Shown: one piece after another, positions 27,048 to 35,874 of the stretch
Layout of the letters: the number at the start of each line of letters is the position of its first letter
Numbering within the stretch: position 1 is the first letter of the stretch
NCBI RefSeq assembly: GCF_023887685.1
Contig: NZ_JAMWMR010000013.1
Coordinates: 1-64,000 of the forward strand
Reading direction: 5' to 3'
DNA from: Streptomyces macrolidinus
Lineage (GTDB): Bacteria > Actinomycetota > Actinomycetes > Streptomycetales > Streptomycetaceae
Length of the DNA: 64,000 nucleotides
Made by a program: the position numbers and the translations under genes
The notes under the pieces: generated by a model
Told to the model about the DNA's origin: nothing
The model's input: only the letters and a program-made list of their open reading frames with translations
The model's database searches: none

Positions 27048-28385
27048 TCAACGGACGCGACGCCTGCCTGCTCGGCGTTCCCGGCGGAGGACTCTCCGGT
27101 AGGTGCGGAAGTCGATCTCGATTCCATGGCGGTAGGTGGACACGTACGTCGTGCGATGGCGGCGCCACTCGCGCGCGATCGCCCGCGTCATGTCCGTCGG
27201 CGACGGCAGCGCGACCGTGCCCTCGATCAGCTCGGCGATCCATTCTGCCTGCGGTTCGAGCAACGGGAAGGCCGCGCCGGAGGGTTGGGCGAGCCCCATG
27301 AAGTAGAGCCCGGGGAGGCGAGGCGGGACCGTGCGCAGGTACAGCTCCGTACGGCCCTCCGGGGCGGCGAACACGGCGGGGTCCAGGAAGGGGAAGGAGA
27401 TCGTGTATCCCGTGGCGTACACCACGGCGTCCACCGCTTCCCGGCTGCCGTCCGTGAACGCCGCCGTGTCCCGGCCGAAGGAGCTGACGCCGGGCTTCGG
27501 TGTCACCGCGCCGCGGGCCAGTTGGACGAGGAGTTCGTCGGAGGTGGAGGGGTGGCTCGCGAGCGGTCCGCCGACCGGTTCGGGCAGCCCGTACTGAGCC
27601 GAGGCGCCACGGGACAGCCGTAGCAGGAGCCGCAACGCCGGATCCTTGAGGAACCGCGGGAGGTCGGACAGCGGGCTCGACGCCAAGTGGTCCGCCGGAC
27701 GGCCGAGCAGCATCTTGGGGTACACATGCGCCGCGTTGCGCGCGGAGAGGAACGTCCGCGCCGCCGTACGCGAGATCTCCGCCGCGATCTCGCACGCGGA
27801 GTTGCCCATGCCGATCACCAGGACCCGCCGACCGGCATACGGATCAGGGGTGCGGTAGTCGTGCGAGTGGATCGCGGTCCCTTCGAACTCCTCGGCACCG
27901 GGCACGGCGGGGGTCGGGAGGCGCGGGTCCCAGTGGTGCCCGTTGGCGACCACCACCGCGCTGTAGCGCCGCGTCTCCTCGGCCTCGGTGCCGCGGTGTC
28001 GGCAGACCACCTCCCAGCCGCCGTCGTCCACGGGCCGCACCGAGGTGACCTTCGTGTCGCACACGATGTGCCGGTGCAGGTCGAACGACGCGGCGTAGTC
28101 CTCCAAGTAGGCCAGAACCAGGCTGTGATGGGGGAAGACCGGGTAGGTCGCGGGCATGGCCCGGGAGGTGAAGGACATGCTCTCCTTCGAGATGTTCGTG
28201 TGCAGTGACGCGTAGACCCCCGACATGCCGTTGTCGTTGCCGTACCGCCATAGTCCGCCGATGCCCGACCCGGCCTCGAAGCAGTCGAACGGGACGTTCC
28301 GCGAGGCGAAGACCTTGCTCGCGGCCAGGCCGGACGGCCCGGCGCCGATCACACATGTTCTCCGCATGACTGGCCGACGACGCAT
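27048..28385 (-). CDS. flavin-containing monooxygenase (FMO class)
   Basis: The protein has 445 residues. The FAD-binding 'GAGPSG' stands at ~14-19 and the NADPH-binding 'GMGNSACE' further on. The FMO fingerprint FxGxxxHxxxY appears as 'FEGTAIHSHDYR'. Such enzymes oxygenate N or S atoms or act as Baeyer-Villiger oxidases; the substrate cannot be read from the sequence. It is convergent with WS/DGAT (84 bases apart) and divergent from the ABC exporter, so its link to the lipid locus is by proximity only. The start at 28385 has GGGAAGG about ten bases upstream; 28367 is an alternative. Confidence 0.85.
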   Translation of the reverse strand: MRRRPVMRRTCVIGAGPSGLAASKVFASRNVPFDCFEAGSGIGGLWRYGNDNGMSGVYASLHTNISKESMSFTSRAMPATYPVFPHHSLVLAYLEDYAASFDLHRHIVCDTKVTSVRPVDDGGWEVVCRHRGTEAEETRRYSAVVVANGHHWDPRLPTPAVPGAEEFEGTAIHSHDYRTPDPYAGRRVLVIGMGNSACEIAAEISRTAARTFLSARNAAHVYPKMLLGRPADHLASSPLSDLPRFLKDPALRLLLRLSRGASAQYGLPEPVGGPLASHPSTSDELLVQLARGAVTPKPGVSSFGRDTAAFTDGSREAVDAVVYATGYTISFPFLDPAVFAAPEGRTELYLRTVPPRLPGLYFMGLAQPSGAAFPLLEPQAEWIAELIEGTVALPSPTDMTRAIAREWRRHRTTYVSTYRHGIEIDFRTYRRVLRRERRAGRRRVR

Positions 28386-28633
28386 GACCGACCGACCTTC
28401 CCGCCCCACGAGCGGGGGCAGACTGTTGGCACCCCCGGCCCTGAGCACGCTAGCCGCCCCGGTCGCCCCGGACCCTTCCGCCGCTGGAAACACCGCCGCA
28501 CGCGTGACGCGACGTGCATCGGATTGACGCCGCGGGACAGAAGCGCTCCCGGCGCCGTTTCCCTTGCCCCGCTTGCTCGTTGGGGTCGATCGGGACCTGA
28601 CCACCGGAAGATCTGGAACGACGGAGCAGCGCG

Positions 28634-29248
28634 TTGGACGTCACAGATGTGCACCACTCCTACCGGCAGCACGCCGTGTTACGCGGCGTCGACCTCCATC
28701 TGCGGCCCGGTGTCCTCGCCGGGATCGTCGGGGAGAACGGCGCGGGCAAGACGACGCTGCTGAGGATCCTCTCCGGTGAACTCAGGCCGGACCGGGGCTC
28801 GGTGCGCCACAGCGGCAGGTTCGGCTACTGCCCGCAGTCCGTCGTCCTGGACGACTCCTTCACCGTCCGCCAGCACCTGGACCTCTTCCGGCACGCCTTC
28901 GGACTCGCGGACCTGCGACGGGCCGAGGAGGTGATGGAGATCCTCGACTTCACCGAGTACCTCGACCAGCGCGCGGGTCTGCTCAGCGGGGGCTCACGGC
29001 AGAAGCTGAACCTGACCCTCGCGCTCATGCACGACCCGGACGTACTGCTGCTCGACGAGCCCTACCAGGGCTTCGACTGGGAGACGTACCAACGCTTCTG
29101 GAAGCTGGCGACAGAGCTGCGCGACGCCGGACGCTCGGTGCTGGTCGTCTCACACCTCGCGTACGACATCGACCGGTTGGACGAGCTGTGGCGCCTGGAG
29201 GACGGGCGCCTGCACCGCCGGGACCGGCACTCCCGGGCGGCGGCATGA
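28634..29248 (+). CDS. ABC transporter ATP-binding protein (first exporter)
   Basis: The protein has 204 residues with Walker A 'GENGAGKTT', signature 'LLSGGSRQKLN' and Walker B 'VLLLDEPYQG', followed by the switch His in 'VVSHLAYD'. Translation starts at TTG, nine bases after GGAG. Codon 16 is TTA (28679-28681), so in Streptomyces its translation should depend on the bldA tRNA and be growth-phase controlled. It overlaps the permease gene by ATGA. It is a close paralogue of the ATPase at 33965; both share 'DEPYQGFDWETY'. The cargo is unknown. Confidence 0.92.
   Translation: MDVTDVHHSYRQHAVLRGVDLHLRPGVLAGIVGENGAGKTTLLRILSGELRPDRGSVRHSGRFGYCPQSVVLDDSFTVRQHLDLFRHAFGLADLRRAEEVMEILDFTEYLDQRAGLLSGGSRQKLNLTLALMHDPDVLLLDEPYQGFDWETYQRFWKLATELRDAGRSVLVVSHLAYDIDRLDELWRLEDGRLHRRDRHSRAAA
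28679..28681 (+). other. TTA codon (bldA-dependent) in ABC ATPase
   Basis: This is codon 16, Leu, in frame with the TTG start at 28634. TTA codons in Streptomyces need the rare bldA tRNA and usually mark developmentally controlled genes. Confidence 0.85.
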
Positions 29249-30027
29249 GGCGGCACTGGTCGTTGTTCACCACGGCCTCCCGGTACGCGCTGATCGGTCA
29301 CGCCCGCAACCGGTTCGCGATGCTGCTCGTGGTGGTGTACATCCCCGTATGGATCGCGTTGGCCTACGTGACCATTCCCGACCGGCCGGCGCCGTTCCGG
29401 CTGCGGGCCACGAACGAGGTCCTGACCCCGCCCGGCAACCACCTCACCCAGATCACCGGCGCACTCAACGCGGTCACCCTGATCGCCGGGTTCATGATGT
29501 TCGCCGCCACGTTCACCGGTGGTGCCTTCGACCGGCGCCTGGCCATGGCGGGTTACCCACGGCACCACCTGGTCCTCGCCAAGCTGTCCGCACTCACCCT
29601 GGTCTGCGCCGCCATCGCCGCCTACGCCACGGCCGCCGCAGGCTTCGCCTGGTCCCCGCGACAGTCCTTCATGCTCGCTGCCGCACTGTTCTGCGCGGCC
29701 CTGACCTACGGCGCGCTCGGCGTCGTCTTCGGCTCGGTGCTCCGCCGTGAGGTGGAGGGCATGTTCGCCATCCTGATGATCAGCGTCATCGACGTGGCCC
29801 TGCAGAACCCCCTGTCGAGCTCCGGCTCGGACAGCGCCATCGTGCGCTTCCTGCCGTCGTACGGCGCCGTGCAGGCCAGCATGTCCGCGGCCTTCTCCAC
29901 CGCACCCGTGGCCCAGGCCCTCGCGATCCAGGTGCTCTGGCTCGTGGGGGCGGCGCTGGCCGCGTTCATGGTCTTCCGCCGACGCACGCGCGACGCGCTC
30001 CCACGGGAACGCAGGCGCCCCATGTGA
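29245..30027 (+). CDS. ABC-2 type permease (first exporter)
   Basis: The protein has 260 residues and about six membrane helices, with no ATPase domain. The loop 'GGAFDRRLAMAGYPR' and the 'EVEGMFAILMISVIDV' segment recur almost unchanged in the second permease at 34579. The start is the ATG inside the ATGA overlap with the ATPase gene, so the two subunits are translationally coupled. It should form a dimeric export channel. A hairpin 37 bases after its stop probably ends the operon. Confidence 0.88.
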   Translation: MRRHWSLFTTASRYALIGHARNRFAMLLVVVYIPVWIALAYVTIPDRPAPFRLRATNEVLTPPGNHLTQITGALNAVTLIAGFMMFAATFTGGAFDRRLAMAGYPRHHLVLAKLSALTLVCAAIAAYATAAAGFAWSPRQSFMLAAALFCAALTYGALGVVFGSVLRREVEGMFAILMISVIDVALQNPLSSSGSDSAIVRFLPSYGAVQASMSAAFSTAPVAQALAIQVLWLVGAALAAFMVFRRRTRDALPRERRRPM

Positions 30028-30063
30028 CCGACGGCTACCGGTCGGACGACCCGACAGCCGCCG

Positions 30064-30083
30064 TCACCGGCGTGAGCCGGTGA
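30064..30083 (+). terminator. short terminator hairpin after first exporter
   Basis: TCACCGGC and GCCGGTGA form a perfect 8-bp stem with a GTGA loop, followed by TCGTTCTGT. It lies 37 bases downstream of the permease stop. Confidence 0.6.
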
Positions 30084-30149
30084 TCGTTCTGTACCCGGGC
30101 GCTGATCCGCGCCCGGCCCACCCCATGGTTCCCGCAAGGAGCATCACCC

Positions 30150-30671
30150 ATGACCCTGTCCCGTACCGTCCAGCGCACAGTCCTCACCGCGGTTCTCCTG
30201 TCCGCCTCCGCGCTGGCCCTCCCCGCCTCCGCGCAGGCGGCCCCGCTGCCGCCCGCGTGCCAGGAGGCGCTGCTCCAGACCTTCGACAAGTTCCCCGTCA
30301 AGGACTTCACGGTCCCCGACAAGGTCAAGAACACCATGCTGAACGAGGTCGCGAACCTGAGCGAAGCCGACCAGGCGGCCTTCACGCAGACAGCGTGCGC
30401 GGCCTGGAACACCTGGGCCACCAAGAACGGCCAGGCGGTGGCGACGGACTTGGACACCGGCTACCGGAACGCGGCCGGACCCGCGTGCCACAAGTTCACC
30501 GCCTCGTCCATCGCGACGCTCAAGAAGTACGCGCCGAACGTCCCCTCCCAGACGAGGGAGTTGGAGAAGGTGGCGAAGAAGGTCTGGCGCAACTCCATGC
30601 AGAAGCTCGCCGCCGAGGCCACCAACGCCGACTGCCGTAAGGCCTACGACGGAGTGAAGGCCGGCTGGTAG
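30150..30671 (+). CDS. small secreted protein with four cysteines
   Basis: The protein has 173 residues. A Sec signal peptide is clear: basic N-terminus, hydrophobic core, and a probable cleavage after 'ASAQA' near residue 30. The mature part is mostly helical by composition and has four Cys residues (in 'PPACQ', 'TACAAW', 'GPACHK', 'NADCRK'), which could form two disulfides. I recognise no family. A GGAGCATCACCC stretch upstream of the ATG gives a ribosome site, and a hairpin follows. Nothing ties it to its neighbours. Confidence 0.75.
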   Translation: MTLSRTVQRTVLTAVLLSASALALPASAQAAPLPPACQEALLQTFDKFPVKDFTVPDKVKNTMLNEVANLSEADQAAFTQTACAAWNTWATKNGQAVATDLDTGYRNAAGPACHKFTASSIATLKKYAPNVPSQTRELEKVAKKVWRNSMQKLAAEATNADCRKAYDGVKAGW

Positions 30672-30704
30672 CGAGACCCGGCGGACACCGGCGCCGTTCA
30701 TGAA

Positions 30705-30751
30705 CCGGTCTTCCTCGGCGGGACGTCGACCGAACACCCGAGGAGGACCGG
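30705..30751 (+). terminator. terminator-like hairpin after the secreted protein gene
   Basis: Arms at 30705-30718 and 30738-30751 form a 14-bp stem with one mismatch and a 19-nt loop. No clear T tract follows, as is common in Streptomyces terminators. Confidence 0.6.
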
Positions 30752-30842
30752 CGTCGGGCCTGGTGGGTGGTGGAAGCGGGTGAAGTAGTCTGTCGCCGCC
30801 GGCGGTCGGCACGCCGGGTGACCGGCGTACCGAGAGGACTTC

Positions 30843-31256
30843 ATGCCCACACCGTTCGACCCCACGGCACCATCTGACCCCAAGAGCGTTCTGGACGGGC
30901 CGAGTTGGTACGTCGCCAACGAGTTCCTGGCGTTCGTTCTCGAACTCGCCGCCCTGGCGTGCCTGAGCTGGTGGGGCTTCACCGTCGGTGACAGCAAGGC
31001 CCTTCACGTCCTGCTCGGACTGGGAACGCCCTCGGCAGCGGTGGTGCTGTGGTGGCTGTTCGCCGCACCGAAGGCACGGCTGCGCCCACCGCTGCCTTAT
31101 GTACTCGTCGTCAAGGCAGTGGTACTGGGCGGTGGGGCAGTGGCCTTGTCCCAAGTCGGGCATCCTGTGGCCGCCGTGGTGATGGCGGTGGTCGTCGTGG
31201 TGAACACGGCGGTGGCGGAGGTGTCTCGCCGGTCCGGCAGCAGGGTGAAACGGTGA
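30843..31256 (+). CDS. YrdB-like (DUF2568) membrane protein
   Basis: The protein has 137 residues and four hydrophobic helices, with 'NEFLAFVLELAALACLSWWG' near the N-terminus. This Asn-Glu helix followed by a 'WWLFAAPKAR' segment is the pattern of the YrdB/DUF2568 family. No function is established. GAGAGGA stands six bases before the ATG. There is a basic tail at the C-terminus. Confidence 0.7.
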   Translation: MPTPFDPTAPSDPKSVLDGPSWYVANEFLAFVLELAALACLSWWGFTVGDSKALHVLLGLGTPSAAVVLWWLFAAPKARLRPPLPYVLVVKAVVLGGGAVALSQVGHPVAAVVMAVVVVVNTAVAEVSRRSGSRVKR

Positions 31257-31453
31257 CCCCGGAACCGGAAGGTTCGCCGCCGGGCGGTCAGCGCGCATCC
31301 TGTCGTGGACATCGAGCTCCGGAACCGTCGGAGCGGGTGGCGGACACCCCCGGACGCGCAACCAACCGTATGGCCCCGTTTACGGAACACGACGGGGGTC
31401 ATAGCGTCTGATATGCGATCGTTCTCTCCCCTCTCCTGCTCCCCGCGCGAGCC

Positions 31454-32599
31454 GTGACCGAGGTGCCCGGCGCCACCACGAGCCCCGGCATGCCGGGCGC
31501 GCGGCTGCTGGTCGTCAGCGCGAGCATGGGGGCCGGTCATGACACGGTGGCCGCCGAACTCGTCCGCCGGGCGGGTGAACACGGTCACCGGGCGAGCACG
31601 GTGGACGTCCTCTCGCTGCTGCCCCGCAGCCTCGGCAGATGGCTGCGGCGCGGCTACCAGGTCTCCGTACGGCACGCGCCCTGGACCTATGGCGCGGTCT
31701 ACCACGCGTTCCTGCGCCCCGGACGGGGGCCGCGCCCGAGCGGTGTTCCGCTGGCCCGGCTCGCCGGGGACCGGCTGCGCGAACTGGTCGAGCGGGACCG
31801 GGTGGACGTCGTGGTCCCCGTCTTCCACCTCGCCGCCCAGCTCACCGGTCACCTCAGGGCGAGCGGGCTGCTGCCGGTGCCGAGCGTGGTCTACGTGATC
31901 GAGTTCGGCACCCACCGGCACTGGCTGCACCCCGGCAACGACCACTTCCTGTGCCTCACCGAGCAGGCCGCCCAGGAAGCGCGCCGGGCCACCGGTCGGC
32001 CCGCCGATGTCACCGGCCCGGTGGTCGCCCCGCGCTTCACCGTGCCTGCTCCCGGGGCCGTGCGGTGGGGTCAGGTCTTCGCGCGGAAGTACCCCGGCAG
32101 GACACCGGTGCTGATGTCCGCCGGTGCCTGGGGCGTCGCGTCCCGCCCTCACACCACTGCCCGCCTCCTCGCGGGTCACGGGTATCTGCCCGTGGTGCTG
32201 TGCGGCCGTAACGAGCGGCTGCGTACGTCGCTGGCCAGGGTCCCCGGCACCATGGCGCTCGGCTGGCAGGAGGACATGCCGGGCCTGATGGGGGCCGCGC
32301 GGGCGCTGGTGGACAACGCCGGAGGGCTGACCGCCGTCCAGGCACTGGCCGCCGGGCTCCCGGTGGTCAGCCACCGGCCGCTGCCGGGTCACTTCGCCCA
32401 AGGCGCCCGGCGCATGGCCGGACTCGGCGTCTCCGACCTGGCCGAGGACGAGGCCGAACTGCTGGCCGACCTGACCCGACTCACCCGACCGGGAGCGGAG
32501 CGGGAACTGCGGATCGCGCGGGGCAGAGAGCTGTTCCACGGCGAGAGCGAGCCACTGGACCGGGTACTCGCGGTCGCCGCGGCGGACACCGGCAAGTGA
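31454..32599 (+). CDS. GT28 glycosyltransferase, MGDG-synthase/MurG-like
   Basis: The protein has 381 residues. The N-terminal domain opens with 'VSASMGAGHDTVAAELVRR', the acceptor-side signature of MGDG synthases and processive diacylglycerol glucosyltransferases. The second lobe has 'GWQEDMPGLMGAARALVDNAGGLTAVQALAAGLPVV', the sugar-nucleotide-binding segment of GT28 enzymes. It should transfer a hexose to a lipid at the inner membrane face. Its nearness to a lipid synthase is suggestive but not proof of a shared pathway. The GTG at 31454 is a reasonable start; an internal ATG at 'MPGARLL' is the alternative. Confidence 0.8.
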   Translation: MTEVPGATTSPGMPGARLLVVSASMGAGHDTVAAELVRRAGEHGHRASTVDVLSLLPRSLGRWLRRGYQVSVRHAPWTYGAVYHAFLRPGRGPRPSGVPLARLAGDRLRELVERDRVDVVVPVFHLAAQLTGHLRASGLLPVPSVVYVIEFGTHRHWLHPGNDHFLCLTEQAAQEARRATGRPADVTGPVVAPRFTVPAPGAVRWGQVFARKYPGRTPVLMSAGAWGVASRPHTTARLLAGHGYLPVVLCGRNERLRTSLARVPGTMALGWQEDMPGLMGAARALVDNAGGLTAVQALAAGLPVVSHRPLPGHFAQGARRMAGLGVSDLAEDEAELLADLTRLTRPGAERELRIARGRELFHGESEPLDRVLAVAAADTGK

Positions 32600-32922
32600 C
32601 CGCCGTAGAGGAGACCAGAGGCGATCAGCCGGAGTCGTGAGCCGGCAAGTGGACGGATGCCATGCGTTTCAAGCGAGCACTCGCGGTGGGTGCCACTCGC
32701 AGGGCCGGTGGCGTCGACGGCCGCGTACTGAGCGACTACTTCCCGAGTTGATCGGTTCGGCCACAACTCCCCGACGCAGGACTGGGGTTGGGGCTTCACC
32801 TCTGGGTCCGTCGGACAGCCGTACGGAGAGGGGAATGTCCCCACCCCGGCCTGGTGGTCTCCCGTATGTTCCCTCGCGCCGACGTCGACTTGACTGATCA
32901 ACGATCGCGTTGACGAAGCAGC
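32600..32922. other. intergenic region without recognised gene
   Basis: The 323 bases between the convergent glycosyltransferase and EI24 genes contain only short frames with Arg/Pro/Gly-rich translations on both strands. I see no RNA gene or strong hairpin. Confidence 0.5.
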
Positions 32923-33780
32923 TCAAGGAGACGGCTCATGGCCACACGCGCCCAGTCGGTCGGCAAGACCTCGCTCGCCCCCGGCGATGTCCCGCGCCGT
33001 GTCCTCCGTCGCGTCCTCGGCCACGTCCTCGCCCATGTCCTCGTCCAGCAGGTCGCGTGCCATGAGGGTGGCGCCCGCGACGGCGCCCGGCATCAGGAAG
33101 ACCGCGACGAACGGGACGAGGAAGGCCACCCCGAGCGGAGTGCCGAAGCCCCAGGCCAGGGTCTTGCGGGCGCGCAACAGCGCGAGGCGCTCGCGCAGTT
33201 CGACCCCGCGGCGCTGGAGCGCCACCGCGGTCAGCTCCTCGGTCAGGAAGAACCCGGTGACGAAGAACCCGAGCACCGGGATCACGGTCTGGCCGACGAA
33301 GGGAAGGAAGCCGAGCGCGAAGAGCAGGACTCCCCAGAGCGCCGCTCGGACGACGACACGGAGGCTGTCGCGGGCCGAGATCCACAGCTCGCGCCCGAGT
33401 GAGTGCGGGGACTGCGGGGCGCTGCCGTCCGGGGACACCGAGCGGTCCACCCGCTCCGACAGTGACTCGTAGAAGGGCTGTCCGACGAGAAGGGTGACCG
33501 CCGTGAAGGTGACTACGGCCAGGAGCAGCGCGAGCGCGAAGAGGACGGCGACCAGGAACCCGCGGAACAGGCCGCCCCAAGGCGACGACCAGTCGTCGGC
33601 GAAGGGGGTGGCCCAGGTGACGAAGTCGTCGCCGAACACGGCGAGGGCGACGAGCGCCGCCGCGTAGAGCACAAGGGTGATCAGTCCGGGCAACAGCCCG
33701 AAGCCGTACGCCCTGCCGTGCCCGGCAGCCCAACGCTGCCCCTTCACCAAGTAGCCGAAGCCCACCCCGAGATCACGCAT
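32923..33780 (-). CDS. EI24/CysZ-family membrane protein
   Basis: The protein has 285 residues and four to five strongly hydrophobic segments. The stretch 'LLVGQPFYESLSERVD' and the helix-rich 'LPFVGQTVIPVLGFFVTGFFLTEELTAVALQRRG' are typical of the EI24 domain, shared with the sulfate transporter CysZ. No sulfate-assimilation gene is nearby, so its substrate is open. The C-terminus is acidic and Asp/Glu-rich. I prefer the ATG at 33780, since 'MRDLGVGFGYLVKGQRW' is a family-like N-terminus, though the ribosome site is weak. Confidence 0.8.
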   Translation of the reverse strand: MRDLGVGFGYLVKGQRWAAGHGRAYGFGLLPGLITLVLYAAALVALAVFGDDFVTWATPFADDWSSPWGGLFRGFLVAVLFALALLLAVVTFTAVTLLVGQPFYESLSERVDRSVSPDGSAPQSPHSLGRELWISARDSLRVVVRAALWGVLLFALGFLPFVGQTVIPVLGFFVTGFFLTEELTAVALQRRGVELRERLALLRARKTLAWGFGTPLGVAFLVPFVAVFLMPGAVAGATLMARDLLDEDMGEDVAEDATEDTARDIAGGERGLADRLGACGHEPSP

Positions 33781-33964
33781 GAGCGAAACCCTATCGGGGC
33801 CGGTGGCACCCACGAGAACGAGGCCGCGCTGTCGATCTCGCGGGTGCGCCCGGAGTGGTGGAGTCGGATTCGTCCTACTCCCAGGGGTAGTCTTCGGTGC
33901 CGCGCCTCACGGACCCGGACACGCTCGGGTCCGTGCCGCCGGGTCGGTGAGGGAGTCACAGGCC

Positions 33965-34582
33965 ATGGTCCTGACGGTGGAGCATGTGGCCAAGAGGTAC
34001 GGTTCGCGGGTCGTCCTGCGCGATGTGAGCCTGCGCGTCGGCCGCGGGCGGTTGGTGGGCGTCGTCGGCGAGAACGGCGCGGGCAAGACCACGTTGCTGC
34101 GCATCCTCAGCGGCGATCTCGGCGCGGACGCCGGTGCCGTGCACATCGACGGCACCCTCGGCTACTGCCCTCAGTACCCGGTGCTGGACGAGGAACTGAC
34201 GCCGCGTCAGCATCTGCGCCTGTTCCAGATCGCCTACCGGCTGCCCGGCCTGGACCGGGCCGAGAGCCTGTTCCGGGAACTCGGGCTCACCCCCTATGAC
34301 CGGCAGCCGGTCAAGACGCTCAGCGGCGGCACCCGGCAGAAGCTCAACCTGATCGTGGCGCTGATGCATGATCCGGAGGTGTTGCTGCTGGACGAGCCCT
34401 ACCAGGGCTTCGACTGGGAGACGTACATGAGCTTCTGGCACATCGCCCATCGCCTGAGGGAAGCGGGCCGCACCGTGGTCATCGTCTCTCACCTCGCCTA
34501 CGACACCCAGCGCCTGGACGCCCTGTACCGACTCGGCGACGGCCGACTCCACCCGGCCCCGGCGACGGGAGCACAGGGGTGA
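33965..34582 (+). CDS. ABC transporter ATP-binding protein (second exporter)
   Basis: The protein has 205 residues. Walker A 'GENGAGKTT', signature 'LSGGTRQKLN', Walker B 'VLLLDEPYQG' and switch 'VSHLAYD' are all present. It is a clear paralogue of the ATPase at 28634, including the shared 'FDWETY' after Walker B, but has no TTA codon. GGGAG stands nine bases before the ATG at 33965; the upstream open frame reads as non-native. A GTGA overlap couples it to the permease gene. Confidence 0.92.
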   Translation: MVLTVEHVAKRYGSRVVLRDVSLRVGRGRLVGVVGENGAGKTTLLRILSGDLGADAGAVHIDGTLGYCPQYPVLDEELTPRQHLRLFQIAYRLPGLDRAESLFRELGLTPYDRQPVKTLSGGTRQKLNLIVALMHDPEVLLLDEPYQGFDWETYMSFWHIAHRLREAGRTVVIVSHLAYDTQRLDALYRLGDGRLHPAPATGAQG

Positions 34583-35373
34583 GCGCCTACCGCACCGCCG
34601 CCGGTTACAGCCTGCTGGCCCTGGCGAAGAACCGCCTCGCCCTGATCCTGCTGGCCGTCTTCCTGCCCTTGTGGATCACGGTGGCCAAGACCGTCGCCAC
34701 CCCCGACCTCTTCCCGTTCCGGCTGCGCGCCAGCGGGGAGATCCTGCACGCGGGCGGCGACAAGATCACCATGATCAGCGGGTCCCTCAACGCCGTGTCG
34801 TTGCTGGTCGGGTTCTGGATGTTCAGCGCCGCCCGCCGCACCGGTGCCTTCGACCGACGGCTGACCGCGGCCGGCTACCCGCGCGGCGCGCTGCTGGCGG
34901 CCAAACTCACCACCCTGCTCGCCACTGCCACCGTGGTCAGCGCCTATGCGGTGGGCTGGATGCTGCTCTACTGGAGGCCGCTCCAGCCCGGCCTGCTCGT
35001 CCTCGCCGTACTCGCCGCGTCCTTGATCTACGGGGCCATGGGACTCTTCCTGTCGCTGTTCCTGCCCGGCGAGGTAGAAGGCATGGTCGCCATCATCATG
35101 ATCAGCATCATCGACCTCGCGCCCCAGAACCCCGTCGCCGCGACCACCGCCAACAACCCGTTGATCACGCTGCTGCCCAGCTACGGCTCCCTGCAGACCG
35201 CCCTCCAGGCAGGCTTCACCCACCGCCTCACCATCACCCCGCTGGCCAACAGCCTCGCCTGGCTCGCCGCACTGTCGACCATCGCCCTGGCCGCGTTCTT
35301 CCGGCACACCCGCACGCACCCGGCCCCTACGACGCGCCGTTCCGGCCCGGTTCACGCATACCGAAAGCGTTGA
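34579..35373 (+). CDS. ABC-2 type permease (second exporter)
   Basis: The protein has 264 residues and about six transmembrane helices. 'GAFDRRLTAAGYPR' and 'EVEGMVAIIMISIIDLAPQNP' match the first permease (29245) closely, as expected for paralogous exporters. It starts at GTG within a GTGA overlap with its ATPase. There is a basic C-terminal tail. The cargo is unknown. Confidence 0.88.
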   Translation: MSAYRTAAGYSLLALAKNRLALILLAVFLPLWITVAKTVATPDLFPFRLRASGEILHAGGDKITMISGSLNAVSLLVGFWMFSAARRTGAFDRRLTAAGYPRGALLAAKLTTLLATATVVSAYAVGWMLLYWRPLQPGLLVLAVLAASLIYGAMGLFLSLFLPGEVEGMVAIIMISIIDLAPQNPVAATTANNPLITLLPSYGSLQTALQAGFTHRLTITPLANSLAWLAALSTIALAAFFRHTRTHPAPTTRRSGPVHAYRKR

Positions 35374-35498
35374 CCAGGCCTGTCGTCAACTTCGCTTAAC
35401 CACGTCGCCGGTTCAGGTGCTTGTCGGAGATCGCGCGCTTATCCGGTGTTCCACCTGAAGATAATCAACTCAACGACGCCACTGAGAGGGAGTATTAG

Positions 35499-35807
35499 AT
35501 GCGCCGTACTCGAATCGCCCTGCTGGCCGCGGTCAGTGCTCTGCTCGCGGTAAGTGCCGCCTCCGGTACCGCCGCCGCCGCGGAAGAGGGCGACGTCGTG
35601 GTGTTCAGGACGGAACTGTCGCCGTTGACCGTCTATCACGACCCGCAGGGGTGCCAGAAACTGCCCCTGGACGCGCATGTGTTGACGAACCGCACCGACA
35701 AGCCGGTCACGGTGTACGCCGACCCCTTCTGTCTGACGCCCGGCCTCGTCGTCCAGCCCGGATACGGCTCGCACGTGGCGCCCGGCAGCGGCAGCTTCTC
35801 CGCTTGA
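35499..35807 (+). CDS. small secreted protein
   Basis: The protein has 102 residues. A signal peptide ends near 'GTAAAAEE' at about residue 28. The mature ~74 residues hold two Cys (in 'QGCQKL' and 'PFCLTP') and look like a small beta-rich domain; the family is not recognised. AGGGAG lies six bases before the ATG. The upstream DNA (35440-35480) is noticeably AT-richer than its surroundings and may be the promoter. Confidence 0.7.
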   Translation: MRRTRIALLAAVSALLAVSAASGTAAAAEEGDVVVFRTELSPLTVYHDPQGCQKLPLDAHVLTNRTDKPVTVYADPFCLTPGLVVQPGYGSHVAPGSGSFSA

Positions 35808-35874
35808 GCCCGGCCCCGCCCGCCCCGCCTCGTTCGCCTCGCATCCGCTTCCACACCCTGGAGAACATTCACAC

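Noticed and set aside
32637..32926. Small genes in the gap between the glycosyltransferase and EI24 genes
   Set aside because: Frames on both strands have low-complexity translations, no convincing ribosome site and no recognisable domain.
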